From the NCBI RefSeq assembly GCF_000577895.1, contig NZ_HG917868.1:1736001-1800000 (forward strand): a stretch of 64,000 nucleotides of DNA, given 5' to 3'. Numbering within the stretch: the stretch's first letter is position 1; each line of letters starts with the position of its first letter. This stretch comes from Clostridium bornimense (GTDB taxonomy: Bacteria; Bacillota; Clostridia; Clostridiales; Clostridiaceae). A model generated the notes under the pieces. That model made no database searches and had not been told where the DNA came from. It worked only from the letters and a program-made list of their open reading frames with translations. A program made the translations under genes and the position numbers. Of this stretch, positions 33,907 to 43,425 are shown one piece after another.

Positions 33907-35001
33907 ATGAAATTAGGTATAGTTGGTCTACCAAACGTAGGTAAAAGTACATTATTTAATGCTATAACAAAAGCTGGTGCTGAATCAGCTAACTACCCAT
34001 TCTGTACAATTGAACCAAACGTTGGTGTTGTTAATGTTCCAGATAAAAGATTAGATGTTTTGGAGAAAATTTATAACACAAAGAAAAAAGTATATGCTAG
34101 CATAGAATTTTATGATATAGCCGGACTTGTTAGAGGTGCTTCAAAAGGTGAAGGATTAGGAAATAAGTTTTTATCACATATAAGAGAATGTGAATCTATT
34201 GTTCATGTTGTTAGATGCTTTGACGACGAAAACATAGTTCACGTTGATGGTAGTGTTGATCCTATTAGAGATATTGAAACTATCAACTTAGAACTTATAC
34301 TATCAGATTTAGAAATGGTAGAAAGAAGATTAGAGCGTACTATGAAACTTGTTCGTTCTGGAGATAAAAAGGCTAAAGCTGAATATGCTCTTCTAGAAGA
34401 ATTAAAGGAACATCTAGAGGCTGAAAAACCTGCTAGAAGTTTTGAATGTGATGAAGAACAAGCCGCTTTCTTAAAATCATTATTCTTAATAACTTTAAAA
34501 CCAGTTTTATATGCTGCTAATGTTTCCGAAGATGATATAATCTCAGGAGAAGAAAATCAATATGTAGCAAAACTTAGAGAGTATGCTGCAAATGAAAATT
34601 CAGAGGTAATGGTTGTATGTGCTTCTCTTGAAGAACAATTAAGTGGTCTTGATGAAGAAGAAGAAAAAGAAATGCTTGCTGAATATGGTCTTGATGAATC
34701 AGGACTTGATAAGCTTATAAGAGCTTCTTATAAATTGCTAGGTCTTATGAGTTTCTTAACTGCTGGTGAAATAGAAGTAAGAGCTTGGACTATCAAGATA
34801 GGAACAAAAGCTCCTGCCGCTGCTGGTAAAATCCACTCAGACATAGAAAGAGGATTCATTAGAGCTGAAATAGTATCTTATGATGATTTAGTAGCTTGTG
34901 GCAGTGAAGCTGCTGCAAAAGAAAAAGGATTATATAGACTTGAAGGTAAAGAATATATAATGAAAGATGGAGACATCGTAAACTTTAGATTTAACGTTTA
35001 A
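33907..35001 (+). CDS. ychF: Redox/stress-linked GTPase-family ATPase YchF (OLA1)
   Basis: The 364-residue protein starts MKLGIVGLPNVGKSTLFNAI (G1 at 7-14), followed by YPFCTIEPNVGVV and DIAGLVRGASKGEGLGN (G3). NVSE replaces the usual NKxD G4, giving the family's preference for ATP. The C-terminal TGS-like domain contains EVRAWTIKIGTKAPAAAGKIH and RAEIVSYDDL. YchF binds ribosomes and affects stress responses and catalase activity in other bacteria. It is monocistronic with a strong promoter and terminator. Confidence 0.97.
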   Translation: MKLGIVGLPNVGKSTLFNAITKAGAESANYPFCTIEPNVGVVNVPDKRLDVLEKIYNTKKKVYASIEFYDIAGLVRGASKGEGLGNKFLSHIRECESIVHVVRCFDDENIVHVDGSVDPIRDIETINLELILSDLEMVERRLERTMKLVRSGDKKAKAEYALLEELKEHLEAEKPARSFECDEEQAAFLKSLFLITLKPVLYAANVSEDDIISGEENQYVAKLREYAANENSEVMVVCASLEEQLSGLDEEEEKEMLAEYGLDESGLDKLIRASYKLLGLMSFLTAGEIEVRAWTIKIGTKAPAAAGKIHSDIERGFIRAEIVSYDDLVACGSEAAAKEKGLYRLEGKEYIMKDGDIVNFRFNV

Positions 35002-35011
35002 TTATCAAACT

Positions 35012-35058
35012 AGGACTGTTGCACAAGAAATTAATCAATGTGCTACAGTCCTTTTTTT
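35012..35058 (+). terminator. Terminator of ychF
   Basis: A 14-bp stem with one T-T mismatch (AGGACTGTTGCACA, 35012-35025; TGTGCTACAGTCCT, 35039-35052) is followed by seven T residues. The AGGACTGTTRCA arm closely resembles that of the rqcH terminator at 9238. Confidence 0.85.
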
Positions 35059-35358
35059 AATTCACGATTCTCAATTCACAATTGTGGTGGAAATTCCTAC
35101 AGAATTTCTGAGATTATAAACATGCTGTCATTAATTTATTATAAAGACTTATTTTATAGTTTGAATAGGGAGCTTAACGCAGTCTTACTTGGTGCTAATG
35201 AAAGTTGCACTTTCATATAGCTTTATAATATAAATGCATAATTGAAATATAAAAATGTTAATTTTCATTACTCATAAACGACTACACAGGCCGTCCGCAG
35301 CACTATAATGTTTTCCTTAGGAAAAAACACCTTAATTGCAAATTGTGATTTGTGAATT
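35059..35358 (+). repeat. Dispersed intergenic element, copy B (300 bp)
   Basis: This non-coding element lies between the ychF terminator and the Lon-like gene. The left end is built of AATTCAC units and the right end carries the inverse (GTGAATT, AATTGTGATTTGTG), so the termini are imperfect inverted repeats. Inside are the palindromes GAAATTCC/GAATTTC, TGAAAGT/ACTTTCA around TGC, and GTTTTCC/GGAAAAAAC. A conserved block CCGTCCGCAG sits before the last palindrome. It shares these blocks in order with copies A and C. The 60-codon frame inside it is not believed to be a gene. Confidence 0.7.
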
Positions 35359-35372
35359 TTATTACAATTCTT

Positions 35373-37601
35373 TTACATATATTTCATCATTTCTTTCCTC
35401 ATAATATTAATTACTTGATCTCTCTCATAGTTACTAAACATTATTTCTATAGCATCATCAATATTCTCCATTATATATAGAGAAAATGTACCTTCTCTTA
35501 TAGCTTCTTCAACATCATTATTTAAAACTAGGTTTCTAACATTAGCCCTAGGTATAAGTACCCCTTTATCTTCATAAGTGTCTACTAAGTTACAGGCTTT
35601 AAAAAAACCTTCTATTTTCTCATTTACTCCACCAATAGGTTGTATTTCTCCCATTTGATTCATTGATCCAGTTATAGCTATATTCTGCTTTAATGGAATT
35701 TTTGTTATAGCTGAAATCATAGATAAAAATTCAGCTACTGAAGCAGAATCACCTTCTAAATTACTATAGAGCTGCTCAAAAGATATATGAAAATCTATAG
35801 GTAAGTTATAATATCCATCTAAATATCTTAGAATTGCTCCCTTAAGAATTAAAATTGATTTGCTGTGAATTTTACCACTTAAATAACTTTCCTTATGGCT
35901 ATCTAAAATATTTCCTTTCCCTTTAGAACAAACACAAGTTACCTTTATAGGTTTTCCAAAGGAGAAATCGCCTCCATCAATAACAGATAATGCATTAATT
36001 TCTCCTATCTTTTCTCCTTTTACAGAAATAAATACATCCTTATTTTTATAGCTTTCAAAATACTGTTTTTCTATTTCATCTTCTCTGAAAAGATAATCAT
36101 ATACAGATTTATAACTTAAATTGTTATCTTCGCACGCTAAGAATGCTATATTTTCCAAAAACTCATAATCAAATACAATCTTCTCTTTACTTTCATTTCT
36201 TCTCATAAAACTTTTTAATATCAGTAAATAAATACTCTCATCTTCTATTGTAATAGAGTTCTTTTTACATATCTCTTTGAACTTCTCTAATATGATTATA
36301 AAGTTTCTTTTCTCTAATATTTTATTATTAAATATTTTTATCCTAAATATATTTTTAAAATCACTATCAATGTTATATAAAGTTTCAAATGTATCATAAT
36401 CACCTATAAGTATTATCTTTGTATTTACTTCAATTTCTTCTGGCATAAATCCATTTAAAGTCATATAGTCTATTGATGATGTTATTTTATATCCTACTTT
36501 TCCACTATATAAAAAATTTTTTAGATATTGATATGCTTGAGGATAACTAATAAGGTCATCGGCCCTTAAAATTAAACATCCTTCATTAGCCTTTAGTATA
36601 GCTCCAGGTCTTAACATAGATATATCTGTAATATAAGATCCATTAACACTTTCTGATTCAAATCTACCAAATAAATTACTTATATTTGGATCATCTTCAA
36701 AATATACTGGAGGGTGTTCTTTTTCACTATTATCCACTATTACATTAATATGAATTCTTTTTAATATATCAGATAATACCCCACTCTCTTCATCTTTAAA
36801 AGCTTTTTTCTCTATTATTTCACCAATTATTATACTAAGAATATTTAGTAAATATTTTTTTCCTTCTGACTCATCAATAAATTCTTCTTCTATTTCGTCT
36901 TTACATATAATTTCAAAATCACTAATTTCCTTTATAAATATATCTTCTAGCTCTTTATTCTCCTTGTCATCTATATCTCCAATATCTTTTACAATACTTT
37001 CTGTTACCGCTTTCAACTCTTCCAAATTATCTAATATATTTTCTCTATTTTCTTCATCTAATTTATTAAATTCTTCTTCACTGAGTAATTTGCCATCCAA
37101 AACTGGTGTAAAAGCAAATCCTTTATCATTAAAATCTAATTCAAACCCACTTTCTTTAGATATATTTAGCAATTTATCTATTAATAAATCTCTATCATCC
37201 TTATATTTTTCTACTATTACATTCTTTTCCTCTATATCTTCATCAGATAAAAAATTAGTTATAATAGATTTTAGCTCTTCTTTTATATCTTCTATTTTAT
37301 TTTTTATTTTTATTCCATATCCATTTTTAACTTTCATTCCATATGGATTCTTACTTCCTTTTAACACAACATAACATATATCTTTAGGTGCCTCTTTTTC
37401 ACTGTAGTACTCTTCTACTATTTCTATCAACTTTTCTCTACAATAATTAGAATAATTGTCTATAAAGAATAAATTGAAGCCCTTTTTATTAACAGATAAA
37501 GCCTTATTAATTTCATTTTTCATAGAATCATAATAACTTTTATCCTCATCTTTGCTTATTGAAACTTTAAGGGATATATCATCATAAGATAACTTTTTCA
37601 T
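35373..37601 (-). CDS. Lon-related ATP-dependent protease (LonB/YcbZ-like)
   Basis: The 742-residue protein is of the COG1067 type. It has an N-terminal acidic helical region (about 1-280) and an AAA-like middle region (PPVYFEDDPNISNLFGRFE; LRPGAILKANEGCLILRADD; IILIGDYDTFETL). A C-terminal Lon protease domain follows. The catalytic dyad is Ser619 in EGDSASVAEF and Lys662 in GGVNEKIEGFF. A canonical Walker A loop is not evident, as in other YcbZ-like proteins, so ATP use is uncertain. It is a cytoplasmic quality-control or regulatory protease whose substrates are unknown. The SD GGGAGGGTG is strong. It is monocistronic. Confidence 0.88.
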   Translation of the reverse strand: MKKLSYDDISLKVSISKDEDKSYYDSMKNEINKALSVNKKGFNLFFIDNYSNYCREKLIEIVEEYYSEKEAPKDICYVVLKGSKNPYGMKVKNGYGIKIKNKIEDIKEELKSIITNFLSDEDIEEKNVIVEKYKDDRDLLIDKLLNISKESGFELDFNDKGFAFTPVLDGKLLSEEEFNKLDEENRENILDNLEELKAVTESIVKDIGDIDDKENKELEDIFIKEISDFEIICKDEIEEEFIDESEGKKYLLNILSIIIGEIIEKKAFKDEESGVLSDILKRIHINVIVDNSEKEHPPVYFEDDPNISNLFGRFESESVNGSYITDISMLRPGAILKANEGCLILRADDLISYPQAYQYLKNFLYSGKVGYKITSSIDYMTLNGFMPEEIEVNTKIILIGDYDTFETLYNIDSDFKNIFRIKIFNNKILEKRNFIIILEKFKEICKKNSITIEDESIYLLILKSFMRRNESKEKIVFDYEFLENIAFLACEDNNLSYKSVYDYLFREDEIEKQYFESYKNKDVFISVKGEKIGEINALSVIDGGDFSFGKPIKVTCVCSKGKGNILDSHKESYLSGKIHSKSILILKGAILRYLDGYYNLPIDFHISFEQLYSNLEGDSASVAEFLSMISAITKIPLKQNIAITGSMNQMGEIQPIGGVNEKIEGFFKACNLVDTYEDKGVLIPRANVRNLVLNNDVEEAIREGTFSLYIMENIDDAIEIMFSNYERDQVINIMRKEMMKYM

Positions 37602-37683
37602 ATAACACCCTCCCTTCCGTTATTAAAATATATATTCAAAATTAAATACTTTAATTCCCTACAATTTTTATTTTTGAAAATAA

Positions 37684-37725
37684 AAAAGTTACAGTTTAAA
37701 ATATCTTATTTAACCTGTAACTTTT
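37684..37725 (-). terminator. Terminator of deoC
   Basis: Arms AAAAGTTACAG (37684-37694) and CTGTAACTTTT (37715-37725) enclose a 20-nt AT-rich loop. On the minus strand the left arm runs into TTTTTTA. It starts 10 bp past the deoC stop. Confidence 0.7.
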
Positions 37726-37734
37726 ATCTTTATA

Positions 37735-38415
37735 TTAATAATTCATTTCTTTAGTGTTATCAACCTTATTTACTATATTTATAGAAGCTGATGCACCAAT
37801 TCTAGTAGCTCCTGCATTTATCATTTTTATAGCATCATTATATGTTCTAACTCCACCTGATGCCTTAACACCCATATCCTCTCCTACTGTTTCTCTCATA
37901 AGTCTTATATCTTCTTCCGTAGCTCCTCCAGTTGAGAATCCTGTAGATGTCTTCACAAAGTCAGCTCCTGCTTTTTTACTTAGTAAACAAGCTATTTTCT
38001 TTTCCTCGTCATTTAAAAGACAAGTTTCTAAAATAACTTTAACTAAAGCTTTTCCTTTTGCCGCTTCTACAACAGCTTCAATATCTTTTAAAACATAATC
38101 ATAATCTTTTTCTTTTAACTTTCCAACATTTATTACCATATCTACTTCAGTAGCTCCATCTTCTATAGCTACTTTAGTCTCAAATCTCTTAACTTCAGTA
38201 GCATTGGCTCCTAATGGAAATCCTATAACTGTACATACCTTTACCTCAGTTCCTTGTAACTCTCTATTCGCTAATGAAATATGAGATGGGTTTATACATA
38301 CTGATGCAAAATTATACTCTTTTGCTTCTTTACACAAGGCTTGAACTTCTTCTTTAGTTGCATCTGCCTTAAGTATTGTGTGGTCTATCATTCTGCTTAA
38401 TTTATCTTTTTCCAA
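37735..38415 (-). CDS. deoC: Deoxyribose-phosphate aldolase
   Basis: The product is 226 residues from a TTG at 38415, which has AAGGAG 8 nt upstream. An in-frame ATG at 38433 lies before the SD and is unlikely. It is a TIM-barrel class I aldolase with the Schiff-base lysine in [14 protein letters not shown] (Lys155 in this numbering), [14 protein letters not shown] and [12 protein letters not shown]. It splits deoxyribose-5-phosphate into acetaldehyde and glyceraldehyde-3-phosphate during deoxynucleoside catabolism. No other deo genes are adjacent. Confidence 0.95.
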   Translation of the reverse strand: MEKDKLSRMIDHTILKADATKEEVQALCKEAKEYNFASVCINPSHISLANRELQGTEVKVCTVIGFPLGANATEVKRFETKVAIEDGATEVDMVINVGKLKEKDYDYVLKDIEAVVEAAKGKALVKVILETCLLNDEEKKIACLLSKKAGADFVKTSTGFSTGGATEEDIRLMRETVGEDMGVKASGGVRTYNDAIKMINAGATRIGASASINIVNKVDNTKEMNY

Positions 38416-38496
38416 AATTATCACTCCTTGCATTGATATTTTATATCACTATTTTAATTAATACAATATACTATTATTAATTTTCTTTCCTTTTTC

Positions 38497-38525
38497 TTTT
38501 AAATACATTTAAAATATGATATACT
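38497..38525 (+). promoter_or_regulatory. Extended -10 promoter of the 38573 gene
   Basis: A poor -35 (TTTTAA, 38497-38502), a 17-bp spacer and TGATATACT (extended -10, hexamer 38520-38525) are present. It overlaps the longer open frame upstream of 38573, supporting the shorter gene model. Confidence 0.5.
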
Positions 38526-38572
38526 TGTGGTGTTTATCAATGAATTATTTTTATGTAAAGGAGCAATTCTAT

Positions 38573-39001
38573 ATGGGATTTAGAGATAAAATTCAACAAT
38601 ACTATATCAACTCATATATGAAAAAATACGGAGATAGATTAACTCAAGTTCAAGGTAAAGTTCTATCTTGCAAAATTGAAAAAAAATCTATTATCGGTAT
38701 ATTTCATAAACTAAAAGTTACACTAGTTGTTAAAAACGATCATTCTCGTTCTATCGCTAATTGTGTATATACAAAAAATAAGTGGTTTAAGAAGCCAACA
38801 TTTATACATATATCTCAAGGTAACTCAATATTAGTTCAAGGTTTAAAAGGTAAAAAAGATAGTTCTAAGAAAAACAATATTTCCTCTGAAATATTAGAAA
38901 TTATAAATGTTAGAAACTTTACTACTAAAGAAGATTTATCTCCAATAGATGGGGGTCCAACAAGTCCACAAACAGTTCAACCTAAATATAGAAATAAATA
39001 A
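38573..39001 (+). CDS. Small basic protein of unknown function
   Basis: The 142-residue protein starts at ATG 38573 with AAAGGAG 9 nt upstream. The frame continues upstream to 38516 but crosses the promoter. It begins MGFRDKIQQYYINSYMKKYG. A compact beta-rich middle follows (VQGKVLSCKIEKKSIIGIFH, LKVTLVVKNDHSRSIANCVY, FIHISQGNSILVQGLKG), suggesting a small barrel such as an OB fold. The C-terminus is Pro/Lys/Asn-rich and probably disordered. No family is recognised. It has no signal peptide or membrane helix. It has its own promoter and shares a bidirectional terminator with the Ca2+ ATPase gene. Confidence 0.75.
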   Translation: MGFRDKIQQYYINSYMKKYGDRLTQVQGKVLSCKIEKKSIIGIFHKLKVTLVVKNDHSRSIANCVYTKNKWFKKPTFIHISQGNSILVQGLKGKKDSSKKNNISSEILEIINVRNFTTKEDLSPIDGGPTSPQTVQPKYRNK

Positions 39002-39035
39002 AAGACTTAGACAATTCTAAGTCTTTTATTTATTT
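38992..39035. terminator. Bidirectional terminator
   Basis: A 19-bp perfect stem (AAATAAATAAAAGACTTAG and its complement) with a 6-nt loop lies between two converging genes and overlaps the stop codon of the left one. T-rich arms serve both strands. Confidence 0.85.
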
Positions 39036-39037
39036 AT

Positions 39038-41572
39038 TTATTTCTCCTTCTCAATCATATTAAATAAGGAATTAATAAATGAAATTATTAAGGAGAAAAA
39101 TAATATTATTGACCATTGCATTAATGTTAGCTGTGATGTATGAAATACTGTTGATAAAAATGGTATATAAATTACTGCAAGCATCATCAAAATAGATGAT
39201 AAAACAGCAAGTACCAAATACTTATTGTTAAATATATCTATCTTAAATAAAGGTAATTTCTCACTTTTACATTCAAATACATGAATTAATTGAGACAATA
39301 CTAATGTTGTTAATGCCATTGTTCTACAAGTTTTCAAATCAAAATTGAAGTATGTTCCAATTATAAAACTTAAAACAGTACATACACCGATAAGAACACC
39401 TCTTACAAGAATTTTTTCCTTTAAACCTCTAGCAAATACTCCTTCTTTTTTATCTCTAGGCTTTTCATCCATTATATTTTTTTCTCCTGGATCTAGCCCC
39501 AGTGCTATTGCTGGTAATCCATCTGTAGCTAAATTTACAAATAATATTTGTATTGGAAGTAACGGTGTTGGTAATGCAAAAAGGCTAGATAAAAACATAG
39601 TTAGTACCTCTCCTAAATTACAAGATAATAAGTACCTAATAAACTTTCGTATATTTCCATAAATTACTCTTCCCTCTTCTACTGCTGAAACAATAGTATT
39701 AAAATTATCATCTAAAAGTACCATAGCAGCAGCTTCTTTAGTTACATCTGTACCATTAACTCCCATTGCTACACCTATATCCGCTTCTTTAATTGCTGGA
39801 GCATCATTAACCCCATCTCCAGTCATTGCTACAATCTTATTTTTTTTCTTAAAAGCCTTAACTATCCTTAATTTATCTTTTGGGCTAACCCTTGCAAATA
39901 TCCTAATATTATCCAACTTCTTATTCAATTCTTCTTCTGATAATCTATTCAATTCAACACCATCAATAACTTCACTACTATTGTTACATATATTTAAATC
40001 TTTCCCTATAGCATAAGCAGTTTTTCTATGATCACCTGTAATCATTATAGGTGTTATACCTGCTTTGATACATTTATCAACAGCTTCTTTTACTTCTTTT
40101 CTTGGTGGATCTATCATTCCAATAACACCTACAAAAATTAAATCTTCTTCTAAATCACCTTCATTATATTTAAAAGCTCCAGCTAAGCATCTAAGAGCTC
40201 TCTCACTCATTTTATCAATGGCATTTTGTATATTTTTTTTATCCCCTTGAGATATAGGTCTTATTTTCCCATTTATATATATTTGTTTACACCTATCTAA
40301 TACTCTTTCCGGTGCACCTTTTACTAAAGTAATTCGATTTCCTCCTTCATCAATTCTTATACTCATCAATTTTCTAATTGAATCAAAAGGATTTTCTTTA
40401 ATTTTATTAAAAGATGATACTCTTTTTTCAAATTCCTTTATATCATCATAATATGCTAATACTAACGCTTTTTCTGTGGCATCACCGATTAAAGCATCTT
40501 TTATTGATTCTTCAGCAATATCTATATTTAGATCATTACAATATGTAAATATTTTCTTCAACATTTCATTATTATCTAATTTGTTATCATCTATCTCTTT
40601 AATTTTGTCATCATAGTAAACTGCCTTGACAGTCATCTTATTTTGTGTAAGAGTCCCTGTCTTATCAGAACATATAACAGAGGTACACCCTAATGTTTCC
40701 ACTGCTGGTAACTTTCTTATTAATGCATTCTTTTTAAGCATCTTAGATACCCCTAACGCTAAACATACTGTTACTATTGCTGCCAATCCTTCTGGAATTG
40801 CTGCTACAGCTAATGATACCCCTAAAAGAAACATTTGGTACTTATCCTGACCTCTTATAATACCCATTACTGTTACTATTACACATATAGCTACACAAAT
40901 CACTACTAATACTTTACCTAGAGATGTTAATTTTTCTTTTAAAGGTGATTTTTCCTCTTTTATATTGTTTAATAAATGGGCTATTTTCCCCATTTCAGTA
41001 CTCATTCCAGTATTAGTTATAATACCTTCACCTTTACCATTTATAGTTGTAGTACCCATAAAAAATTTATTTTCATCTGCTATGTTTTTTTGTACTCCTA
41101 CAGATTCTCCCGTTAATAGAGATTCGTCTACTGACAATGATGCTTCCTTCACAAGATAACCATCAGCAGGAATTTTATCCCCACTTTCAAATACTATGTA
41201 ATCACCTGGCACTAAATCTTCTGCATTAACAACTTTTATTGATCCATCACGAATTACTTTAGCTGTTGGTGAAGCTAATCTTTTTAATTCCTCCAGAGAC
41301 TTTTCAGTTTTAAATTCTTGAACAAATCCTAAGATTGCATTCATTATTACAATTATAATTATTGTAACTGCATCAGCAACTTCGCCCATAAGCCCTGAAA
41401 GAATAGTAGCTCCTATAAGTACCCATATTATAAAATCATTAAATTGAGCAAGGAACATACCTATCGCTGATTTTCTCTTACTTACCTCTAGAACATTATG
41501 ACCACACTCTTTAAGCTTTTTCTCAGCTTCAGCTGTCGTCAATCCCTTTTCTCTTATTTTTAGTTGTTCCAT
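39038..41572 (-). CDS. Calcium-transporting P-type ATPase (PMR1/SERCA type)
   Basis: The 844-residue P2A ATPase has an N-terminal cation ATPase domain, the actuator motif SLLTGESVGV and the phosphorylation site CSDKTGTLTQ (Asp303). The nucleotide-binding motif is KGAPERVLDRC and the hinge is MTGDGVNDAPAIKEAD. The Ca2+ site helix 4 reads AAIPEGLAA (about 257-265) and helix 6 has FVNLATDGLPA. About 10 TM helices. It exports Ca2+ (possibly Mn2+) from the cytoplasm. The SD GAGGGGG lies 3 nt before the ATG. It is monocistronic. Confidence 0.94.
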   Translation of the reverse strand: MEQLKIREKGLTTAEAEKKLKECGHNVLEVSKRKSAIGMFLAQFNDFIIWVLIGATILSGLMGEVADAVTIIIIVIMNAILGFVQEFKTEKSLEELKRLASPTAKVIRDGSIKVVNAEDLVPGDYIVFESGDKIPADGYLVKEASLSVDESLLTGESVGVQKNIADENKFFMGTTTINGKGEGIITNTGMSTEMGKIAHLLNNIKEEKSPLKEKLTSLGKVLVVICVAICVIVTVMGIIRGQDKYQMFLLGVSLAVAAIPEGLAAIVTVCLALGVSKMLKKNALIRKLPAVETLGCTSVICSDKTGTLTQNKMTVKAVYYDDKIKEIDDNKLDNNEMLKKIFTYCNDLNIDIAEESIKDALIGDATEKALVLAYYDDIKEFEKRVSSFNKIKENPFDSIRKLMSIRIDEGGNRITLVKGAPERVLDRCKQIYINGKIRPISQGDKKNIQNAIDKMSERALRCLAGAFKYNEGDLEEDLIFVGVIGMIDPPRKEVKEAVDKCIKAGITPIMITGDHRKTAYAIGKDLNICNNSSEVIDGVELNRLSEEELNKKLDNIRIFARVSPKDKLRIVKAFKKKNKIVAMTGDGVNDAPAIKEADIGVAMGVNGTDVTKEAAAMVLLDDNFNTIVSAVEEGRVIYGNIRKFIRYLLSCNLGEVLTMFLSSLFALPTPLLPIQILFVNLATDGLPAIALGLDPGEKNIMDEKPRDKKEGVFARGLKEKILVRGVLIGVCTVLSFIIGTYFNFDLKTCRTMALTTLVLSQLIHVFECKSEKLPLFKIDIFNNKYLVLAVLSSILMMLAVIYIPFLSTVFHTSQLTLMQWSIILFFSLIISFINSLFNMIEKEK

Positions 41573-41652
41573 ATTCCCCCTCCTAGAACTAAATTATACT
41601 TAAATATATGAACCTTTATTTTAAATTATGAGTATTATAATCATCTTTAGTA

Positions 41653-41681
41653 CTTTACAAAGATTTTATTTAATTATAAAA
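41653..41681 (+). promoter_or_regulatory. Promoter of the pyrophosphatase gene
   Basis: TTTACA (41653-41658), a 17-bp spacer and TAAAAT (41676-41681) lie 50 bp before the ATG at 41732, which has AGGAGGG as SD. Confidence 0.5.
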
Positions 41682-41731
41682 TTTAAAAGTATAGTAATAA
41701 ACATAACGATTAAATTTAGGAGGGTATTTTT

Positions 41732-43378
41732 ATGCATAATACAATTTATGTAAGTGGACATAAAAATCCAGATTCTGATTCTATATGTGCTGCAATTGCT
41801 TATGCAGAACTTAAAAATAGAATGGCACTTGGCAAAACATATGTACCAATAAGACTTGGGGAAGTTTCAAGAGAAACTCAATATATATTAGATTATTTTG
41901 ATGTAGATGCACCTAATCTAGTAAAAACAGTTAGACCACAAATTAGAGATCTAGATATAGATCAAATTACACCAATCTCACCAGAGATTTCTCTACAACA
42001 AGCATGGTCTATTATGAAAAAGTATGAAGTTAAAAATTTACCAGTAGTAGATGAAAACTCAAAACTACTTGGTTTAGCATCTGTTTCAAATTTAACAACT
42101 AACTATATGGATATTTGGGACAACAATATAATAGGAAAATCTAATACTACACTTGAAAACATAGTAAATACTTTATCAGCAAAAATTATATATGCAAATA
42201 AAGCTACAAAGAAATTTGCTGGTAAAATTGTAGTAGGCGCTATGACTCCAGAAAGTGCAGAAGAACATATTGAAGAAAATGATATTGTAATATGTGGTAA
42301 TAGAACAGACACTCAAAACGTTGCAGTATCTTCAAAAGCTTCTCTTCTTATTATTACTGGAAATTTACCAATTGAAGAAGAGATAATAGAAAAGGCTAAA
42401 GTAAGTGGTACTACAATAATTTCAACACCTCATGATACATTTACTGCATCAAGAATTATTGTACAAAGTATTCCAATAGATTATGTTATGGCTAAAGAAA
42501 ATATTGTATTCTTTAGAAATAATGAATTTGTTGAAGATGTAAAAGAAATTATGTTACAAACTAGATATAGAAGTTATCCTGTTCTTGATGAAAATGATAG
42601 AGTTATAGGTTCTATATCAAGATTCCACTTAATTTCTCAAAATAAAAAGAATATAATCTTAGTAGATCATAATGAAAGAACACAAGCTGTAGATGGAATA
42701 GAAGAAGCTGAAATACTAGAAATAATAGATCACCATAGAGTAGCTAATATTGAAACTTCTAAGCCAATATACTATAGATGTGAACCTGTTGGTTCTACTA
42801 GTACAATAGTTGCTAATCTTTACTTTGAAAATGGAATTAGACCATCTAAAAAGATAGCTGGGTTATTATGTGGTGCATTAATATCAGATACATTACTTTT
42901 AAAATCACCAACAACAACTTTAACTGATAAACATACTTTAATGAAGTTAGCTGAAATAGCAAATATTAATATTGAAGAGTTTGCTATGGACATGTTCAAA
43001 GCGGGTACTTCTCTTCAAGGTAAAACTTTAGAAGAGATATTCTATCAAGATTGCAAAACATTTGAAATGAATGGAAGAAAAATTGCTGTTGCCCAAGTAA
43101 ATACTATGGACATTGAAGGTTTCGAATCAATGAAAGCCGATATGTTAAACTTAATGAATACAACTGCTGATCGTGATGGATTTGACCTAATATTATTATT
43201 ATTAACAGATATAATAAAAGAAGGTTCTCTTCTACTTGCTGTAGGTAGAGATACAGAAATAGTTAATACTGCTTTCGGTGTTAAACTAGAAAATTCTTGT
43301 GCTTATAAAGAAGGTGTGGTTTCAAGAAAGAAACAAGTTATTCCACCTCTTACAACAGCAATAGAACAACTTAAATAA
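41732..43378 (+). CDS. Mn-dependent inorganic pyrophosphatase with CBS and DRTGG domains
   Basis: The 548-residue family II PPase has an N-terminal DHH part (SGHKNPDSDSICAAIAYAEL). An inserted regulatory module follows: CBS1 (about 75-125), DRTGG (about 130-245) and CBS2 (about 250-305). Then come the rest of DHH (EILEIIDHHR) and DHHA2 (DRDGFDLILLLLTDIIKEGS). It hydrolyses pyrophosphate and is inhibited by AMP/ADP and activated by ATP or diadenosine polyphosphates through the CBS/DRTGG module, as shown for the C. perfringens enzyme. It is monocistronic. Confidence 0.97.
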   Translation: MHNTIYVSGHKNPDSDSICAAIAYAELKNRMALGKTYVPIRLGEVSRETQYILDYFDVDAPNLVKTVRPQIRDLDIDQITPISPEISLQQAWSIMKKYEVKNLPVVDENSKLLGLASVSNLTTNYMDIWDNNIIGKSNTTLENIVNTLSAKIIYANKATKKFAGKIVVGAMTPESAEEHIEENDIVICGNRTDTQNVAVSSKASLLIITGNLPIEEEIIEKAKVSGTTIISTPHDTFTASRIIVQSIPIDYVMAKENIVFFRNNEFVEDVKEIMLQTRYRSYPVLDENDRVIGSISRFHLISQNKKNIILVDHNERTQAVDGIEEAEILEIIDHHRVANIETSKPIYYRCEPVGSTSTIVANLYFENGIRPSKKIAGLLCGALISDTLLLKSPTTTLTDKHTLMKLAEIANINIEEFAMDMFKAGTSLQGKTLEEIFYQDCKTFEMNGRKIAVAQVNTMDIEGFESMKADMLNLMNTTADRDGFDLILLLLTDIIKEGSLLLAVGRDTEIVNTAFGVKLENSCAYKEGVVSRKKQVIPPLTTAIEQLK

Positions 43379-43387
43379 CGTAATAAA

Positions 43388-43417
43388 AAGTGGATTGTTA
43401 ATTGAAACAATCCACTT
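43388..43417. terminator. Bidirectional terminator between pyrophosphatase and motB
   Basis: A 12-bp perfect stem (AAGTGGATTGTT and its complement) with a 6-nt loop has A-rich flanking on the left and TATTTATTA on the right. It ends both the pyrophosphatase gene and the long flagellar operon on the minus strand. Confidence 0.85.
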
Positions 43418-43425
43418 ATTTATTA

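Noticed and set aside
35038-35220. A 60-codon plus-strand frame between ychF and the Lon-like gene
   Set aside because: It starts in the ychF terminator and runs through copy B of the repeat element. It has no SD, and the matching part of copy C does not keep the frame.
38516-38572. Longer start for the small unknown gene at 38516
   Set aside because: This segment contains the TGATATACT promoter element. A good SD precedes the ATG at 38573 instead.
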